A stretch of 9,437 nucleotides of DNA from Oscillibacter sp. GTDB lineage: Bacteria; Bacillota; Clostridia; Oscillospirales; Oscillospiraceae. The stretch's first letter is position 1; the number at the start of each line of letters is the position of its first letter. The notes below the pieces were generated by a model, which saw only the letters and a program-made list of their open reading frames with translations, did not search any database and was not told the origin of the DNA. Location of the stretch: contig JAHHSB010000043.1 of assembly GCA_020025415.1 (NCBI GenBank), positions 1 through 9,437 on the forward strand. Direction: 5' to 3'. Of the stretch, positions 6,453 through 9,437 are shown in pieces. A program made the translations under genes and the position numbers.

Positions 6453-7289
6453 TTACAAAATGGCAGTGAGTATCAGCGTCACGGCGCCCGCCGCCCAGCA
6501 GTAGTAGGCGAACCAGCCGAACTTGCCCTTATCGGCAATCATACGGATCAGGCGGATGCACAGGTAGCCGGAGACTGCCGCCGTCACGATGCCCACCAGA
6601 TAGACGGGCAGCTGCCCGGCATCGACGCCACCGGTCTTGACCACATCCATCAGCTCCAGCAAATTGGCGCCCAGGATGGCAGGAATGGACAGCAGGAAGG
6701 AATAGCGCACAGCAAACTTCCGGTCAAAGCCCACGAAGGTCCCGGCGCAGATGGTCATGCCGGAACGGGAGATTCCTGGACAGGTAGCAATGGCCTGCGC
6801 CGCGCCCACCAGCAGGGTGTCCCGCATGGTAGCCGTCTTTTCCGTTTTATGTCCTCGTCTGACCCGGTCACTGAGATAGAGCAGCACGCCGGTAGCCAGC
6901 AGCGCGCAGCCGATGAATACCGTATTGTAATACAGCTGCTCGATCACGTCCTTAATGGGCAGGATCACCGCCAGGGGCAGCGTGCCCACGATAATCATCA
7001 GCATCAGCCGGCGGGCCGGCGGCGTCTGGCGGGTACTGCGGTGATGAACCAGATCCCCGATAGCCCGGAAGAATTCCAAGATCATCTCCAAGATATCCTT
7101 CCAATAGACCACAAAGACGGCAAACAGCGTTCCCAGATGCAGCAGGATGTCAAAAAACTGGTGCTCATCCCCCACAGCCGACAGGTTCAAAAGATTCTGT
7201 GCGATGGACAAATGGCCGGAACTGGACACCGGCAGAAATTCTGTGATGCCCTGAATCAGTCCCAGCAGAAACGATGAAAAAATGGACAA
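6453..7289 (-). CDS. uppP: Undecaprenyl-diphosphatase UppP (BacA family)
   Basis: A 278-residue integral membrane phosphatase that converts undecaprenyl pyrophosphate to undecaprenyl phosphate, recycling the lipid carrier for peptidoglycan; it is a known bacitracin-resistance determinant when overproduced. Signature motifs are LIQGITEFLPVSSSGHL near the N-terminus, giving the (E/Q)xxxE motif as Gln13/Glu17, and PGISRSGMT at 171-179 with Arg175. About eight hydrophobic segments are visible, matching the family. TTG 7289 is preferred: GGAGGA lies 8 nt upstream and the product starts MSIFSSFLLGLIQG, the usual UppP beginning. The frame continues upstream into rnc, and ATG 7331 is possible, but a candidate -10 element (7322-7327) lies just inside it. 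It follows rnc after a terminator and precedes ftsK by 27 nt. Confidence 0.95.
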   Translation of the reverse strand: MSIFSSFLLGLIQGITEFLPVSSSGHLSIAQNLLNLSAVGDEHQFFDILLHLGTLFAVFVVYWKDILEMILEFFRAIGDLVHHRSTRQTPPARRLMLMIIVGTLPLAVILPIKDVIEQLYYNTVFIGCALLATGVLLYLSDRVRRGHKTEKTATMRDTLLVGAAQAIATCPGISRSGMTICAGTFVGFDRKFAVRYSFLLSIPAILGANLLELMDVVKTGGVDAGQLPVYLVGIVTAAVSGYLCIRLIRMIADKGKFGWFAYYCWAAGAVTLILTAIL

Positions 7290-7321
7290 GATCTGATTCC
7301 TCCAAAACTCATATATGAGGT

Positions 7322-7330
7322 AGTATAGCA
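7322..7330 (-). promoter_or_regulatory. Candidate extended -10 promoter for uppP-ftsK
   Basis: Minus strand TGCTATACT: TATACT at 7327-7322 preceded by TGC. The -35 position at 17-nt spacing reads TGGAAT, a poor match. A promoter here is expected because a terminator follows rnc. Predicted start near 7315, about 26 nt before the TTG start. Confidence 0.4.
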
Positions 7331-7395
7331 TGACCAGGCGGTAAATTCCAGTAATATTTCCACGGCTGCCAGCCGCCAAGATCTGGATTTTTTTC

Positions 7396-7429
7396 AAAAA
7401 GGCAGCGGCAGACCCAAGGGTCCGCCGCT
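7396..7429 (-). terminator. Intrinsic terminator after rnc
   Basis: Minus-strand stem AGCGGCGGACCC / GGGTCTGCCGCT (7429-7404), 12 pairs including one G-T with a tight loop, followed by GCCTTTTTG. It starts 11 nt after the rnc stop codon and precedes uppP. Confidence 0.85.
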
Positions 7430-7440
7430 TTGGGAATCCT

Positions 7441-8118
7441 TCATTGCAGCGCCTGCAGCGCGGCCTTGGCCGCGGCCTGTTCGGCTTCTTTTTTGCTGTG
7501 TCCCTGGCCCTTTCCCACCACGCTGCCGTTAAGCAGAACCTCCGCCTCGAAGGTCTTGTTGTGGTCTGGACCGAATTCGCCCACCACCTGGTAGAGCAGG
7601 ACCTGGTCGGCCTGTCTCTGCACCAGTTCCTGCAGGGCGGTCTTATAGTCCCGGCGGCGTTCTTCCACCGCCTCTTCCTTCTCCGCATCCAGCAGCACCC
7701 GGTGGATGAGCCTGGCCGCCTCCTGGATGCCGCCGTCCAGATACACCGCGGCAAACACGGCCTCCGTGGCGTCAGCCAGGATGGAGGTCCGGGTGCGGCC
7801 GCCGCCGGCCTCTTCTCCCCGGCCCAGCTTCAGATGCTGCCCCAGTTCCAGCTTCTGCGCCACCTCGTAGAGGCTCTGTTCGCACACCAGCGCCGCCCGG
7901 ATCCGGGTCAAATCCCCCTCCGGAAGGTCGGGATGCTGTTTGAAGAGGAATTCCGCTGTCACAAAGCCCAGCACCGAATCCCCCAGAAATTCCAGCCGCT
8001 CATTGCTGTTGAGATGCTCGGAGCGGTGCTCGTTGGCATAGGAGCTGTGGCTGAGCGCCTCAGCCAACAGCTGTGGCTGACGGAAGTGATAATTCAATTT
8101 TTGTTCCAATACCTCCAT
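7441..8118 (-). CDS. rnc: Ribonuclease III
   Basis: A 225-residue double-strand-specific endoribonuclease that processes rRNA precursors and structured transcripts in the cytoplasm. The N-terminal catalytic domain carries HSSYANE (24-30), the signature NERLEFLGDSVLG with Glu40, Glu43 and Asp47, PEGDLTRIRAALV with Glu68, and LADATEAVFAAVYLDGG with Asp116 and Glu119, so the Mg2+-binding acidic set is complete. A C-terminal double-stranded-RNA-binding domain spans about 157-225 (DYKTALQELVQ to SKKEAEQAAAKAAL). Length is normal. ATG 8118 has AGGAGG 7 nt upstream. It lies 63 bp downstream of acpP with a hairpin terminator in the gap, so it may depend on readthrough. In many Firmicutes smc follows rnc; here uppP does. 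Confidence 0.97.
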   Translation of the reverse strand: MEVLEQKLNYHFRQPQLLAEALSHSSYANEHRSEHLNSNERLEFLGDSVLGFVTAEFLFKQHPDLPEGDLTRIRAALVCEQSLYEVAQKLELGQHLKLGRGEEAGGGRTRTSILADATEAVFAAVYLDGGIQEAARLIHRVLLDAEKEEAVEERRRDYKTALQELVQRQADQVLLYQVVGEFGPDHNKTFEAEVLLNGSVVGKGQGHSKKEAEQAAAKAALQALQ

Positions 8119-8136
8119 GGGGCTGCCTCCTGTCAG

Positions 8137-8165
8137 AAAAGGAAACCCCGCGGGAAGCGGGGTCT
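8137..8165 (-). terminator. Probable terminator between acpP and rnc
   Basis: Minus-strand stem ACCCCGC / GCGGGGT (8163-8145), extendable by a G-T and an A-T pair, with loop TTCCC and followed by TTCCTTTTC. The T-run is interrupted, so partial termination with readthrough into rnc is plausible. No separate rnc promoter was found in the 63-bp gap. Confidence 0.7.
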
Positions 8166-8181
8166 TCTCTGGTATTGTGCC

Positions 8182-8436
8182 TTACTTATTCAATTTGCCG
8201 GCGAGGAAGTGAACCGCATCGCCCACCGTTTTCAGGCCGGAGAGCTCGTCTTCTTCGATCTCGCCCACATCGAACTCCTCTTCCATGGCCATGATGAGCT
8301 CCACCAGATCCACAGAGTCCGCGCCCAAATCCCCGTCAAAGGAGGTGTTCATGGTAACTTCATCGGGCTCCACGGCAAACTGTTCCGCCACCAAATCCTG
8401 CATCGTCTTCAAAATTTCTTCATGGGACATGCTCAT
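8182..8436 (-). CDS. acpP: Acyl carrier protein
   Basis: An 84-residue acidic, helical acyl carrier protein that holds growing fatty acyl chains as thioesters on a 4'-phosphopantetheine arm. The attachment site is Ser41 in LGADSVDLVELIMAMEEEF, the canonical DSx motif; the rest of the four-helix fold matches the family in length and charge. An in-frame GTG at 8442 is part of the AAGGAG ribosome binding site itself, so it cannot be the start. ATG 8436 lies 5 nt from that site and is preferred; ATG 8430 is a less well placed alternative. It follows plsX by 72 bp, has its own promoter there (8473-8501), and is followed by a probable terminator, as expected for an abundant protein needing independent high expression. 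Neighbouring plsX uses acyl-ACP, so the two act in the same pathway. Confidence 0.96.
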   Translation of the reverse strand: MSMSHEEILKTMQDLVAEQFAVEPDEVTMNTSFDGDLGADSVDLVELIMAMEEEFDVGEIEEDELSGLKTVGDAVHFLAGKLNK

Positions 8437-8472
8437 TTTCACTCCTTAGGAAAAGTCGGTTTTTCTTGGGTA

Positions 8473-8501
8473 ATCATACGGCAACGCCCCAGTCCTGTCA
8501 A
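8473..8501 (-). promoter_or_regulatory. Promoter of acpP in the plsX-acpP gap
   Basis: Minus strand has a perfect -35 TTGACA (8501-8496), 17-nt spacer and -10 TATGAT (8478-8473). The -35 begins 7 nt after the plsX stop codon. Predicted start near 8466, about 30 nt before the acpP ATG. Confidence 0.8.
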
Positions 8502-8508
8502 TAGGTAT

Positions 8509-9437
8509 TTAGTCTTTTTCCTGGGTCTTTTCCAAACGCATATAGCTGATGTTTTCCTCAATGTCCTGAATGAAGCCGCTCTGGGCAAAGGCAATGGCCT
8601 GACGCACGGCATTGAAAATTGCCCGGGCGTCGGAGCTTCCGTGGGCCTTGAGCACCGGCTTGGAGATGCCCAGGAAGGGCGTGCCGCCCACCTCACTGGG
8701 ATCCAGGAGCTTTTTGACAGAGCCGAACTCGTTTTTCACCATCAGCGCCGCCACCTTGGTCTTGGTGCTGGTCAGGAACATCTGCTTGACGGCACTGGCC
8801 ATCAGCTTTGCAGTGCCTTCGATGGTCTTGAGCATCACGTTGCCGGTGAACCCATCGGCGATCACCACATCGGTGCCCCCCATCATCACCGAGGAGGCCT
8901 CCACATTGCCCACAAAGTGGATCCGGCCGGCGTCGGACGCCTCTTTGAGCAGTGTGTAAACCTGATGGCGCAGCTCGTCGCCCTTTTCATCCTCCGTGCC
9001 GATGTTCAGAAGGCCCACCCGGGGCTGCTCCAGCCCCATCATCCGCTTGGCAAAAAAGCTGCCCAAAAAGGCAAACTGAAGCAGATACTCCGGCGTGCAC
9101 TCAGCGTTGGCGCCGCAGTCGCACAGCACCATGTGGCCGCCGGCGCAGGGCACCAGGGGCGCCATGGCCGCCCGGCGAATCCCCCGGATGCGCTTGACCA
9201 CCAGGGTGGCTCCGGAGAGCAGGGCCCCAGTAGAACCGGCAGAGATGAATGCGTCCCCCTCGCCATCCCGCAGCATGGTCAGGCCCACCGTCAGGGAGGA
9301 GTCTTTCTTCCGCTTAAAGGCCATGGCCGGGTCATCCGTCATCTCCACCACCTCCGTGGCGTTTCGGATAGTCAGTCCCTGGGGCAGCGTCTGCACGCCG
9401 CAGGCGGCCGCGGCCGCCTGCGGCGTGCAGACGCTGC
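8509..9437 (-). CDS. plsX: Phosphate acyltransferase PlsX, 5' end missing
   Basis: The C-terminal ~295-300 residues of PlsX, which converts acyl-ACP and phosphate to acyl-phosphate, the donor for PlsY in phospholipid synthesis; it is a peripheral membrane enzyme. Family landmarks are RKKDSSLTVGL, AFISAGSTGALLSGATL, LCDCGANAECTPEYLLQFA, PRVGLLNIGTEDEKGDEL, HFVGNVEASSVMMGGTDVVIADGFTGNVMLKTIEG and a final domain with GGTPFLGISKPVLKAHGSSDA. The N-terminal DAMGGD segment is absent because the window ends. Reliable coding extends to about 9410; the last 27 bases (9411-9437) are an exact inverted copy of 9384-9410, so the residues they encode do not look like PlsX and are probably artefactual. The in-frame GTG at 9396 is internal and not the start. 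acpP follows by 72 bp. Confidence 0.94.
   Translation of the reverse strand, partial: SVCTPQAAAAACGVQTLPQGLTIRNATEVVEMTDDPAMAFKRKKDSSLTVGLTMLRDGEGDAFISAGSTGALLSGATLVVKRIRGIRRAAMAPLVPCAGGHMVLCDCGANAECTPEYLLQFAFLGSFFAKRMMGLEQPRVGLLNIGTEDEKGDELRHQVYTLLKEASDAGRIHFVGNVEASSVMMGGTDVVIADGFTGNVMLKTIEGTAKLMASAVKQMFLTSTKTKVAALMVKNEFGSVKKLLDPSEVGGTPFLGISKPVLKAHGSSDARAIFNAVRQAIAFAQSGFIQDIEENISYMRLEKTQEKD
9384..9437. repeat. Perfect 54-bp palindrome at the right window edge (probable fold-back artefact)
   Basis: Bases 9384-9410 are the exact reverse complement of 9411-9437, with no spacer; the axis lies between 9410 and 9411 inside a CGGCCGCGGCCG core. The inner arm encodes plausible PlsX sequence (AACGVQTLPQG), whereas the outer arm does not continue the family. 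The position at the very end of the sequence points to an assembly or template-switch fold-back seeded by the short natural palindrome. Confidence 0.85.

Noticed and set aside
3696..7277. A plus-strand open frame of 1193 codons
   Set aside because: It lies entirely antisense to ftsK and uppP, both complete with all motifs. The product is a His/Gln/Gly-rich low-complexity string with no recognisable domain. It is a by-product of GC-biased codon choice that avoids reverse-strand stops.
8496..8515. A possible FapR operator between plsX and acpP (TACCTA next to the -35)
   Set aside because: FapR sites are long dyads around TTAGTACCTNNNACTAA. Only the central TACCT is present and the flanks do not form the inverted repeat.

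Overview
The window reads as ordinary chromosomal DNA from a GC-rich member of the Clostridia, most likely an Oscillospiraceae-type gut bacterium (Flavonifractor/Lawsonibacter-like). This is inferred from the Firmicutes-style plsX-acpP-rnc order, an FtsK/SpoIIIE-type translocase, strong AGGAGG ribosome binding sites, frequent TTG starts and GC-rich third codon positions. No marker here fixes the genus. Both ends cut through genes. The right end is a perfect 54-bp palindrome that looks like an assembly or library fold-back, so the window is probably a whole contig or reaches a contig end.

Ten protein genes are supported, nine on the minus strand. In minus-strand transcription order (right to left) they are: plsX (5' end missing), acpP with its own promoter, rnc, uppP, ftsK, a class I/II aminotransferase, and a small Dabb-domain protein coupled to the aminotransferase. 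Intrinsic terminators follow acpP, rnc and ftsK. An 18-bp-stem bidirectional terminator separates the Dabb gene from the only plus-strand gene, a DUF1653 protein. That gene is divergent from a NUDIX hydrolase-DUF523 pair, with back-to-back promoters. At the left edge is the start of a UraA-like uracil/xanthine permease (NCS2), preceded by a near-consensus promoter and a leader carrying an intrinsic terminator, which suggests attenuation.

Functionally, the right half is envelope and division housekeeping: acyl-phosphate synthesis for phospholipids (PlsX), acyl carrier protein, double-stranded RNA processing (RNase III), undecaprenyl-pyrophosphate recycling for peptidoglycan (UppP), and chromosome pumping at the septum (FtsK/SpoIIIE). 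The left half is amino-acid and nucleotide metabolism plus poorly characterised small proteins.

I looked for a novel system and found none: no mobile elements, CRISPR arrays, phage genes, toxin-antitoxin pairs, tRNA or rRNA. The points most worth a second look are the permease leader, a 13-bp-arm inverted repeat beside its promoter, the terminal palindrome, and several start codons that a longest-ORF rule would misplace.
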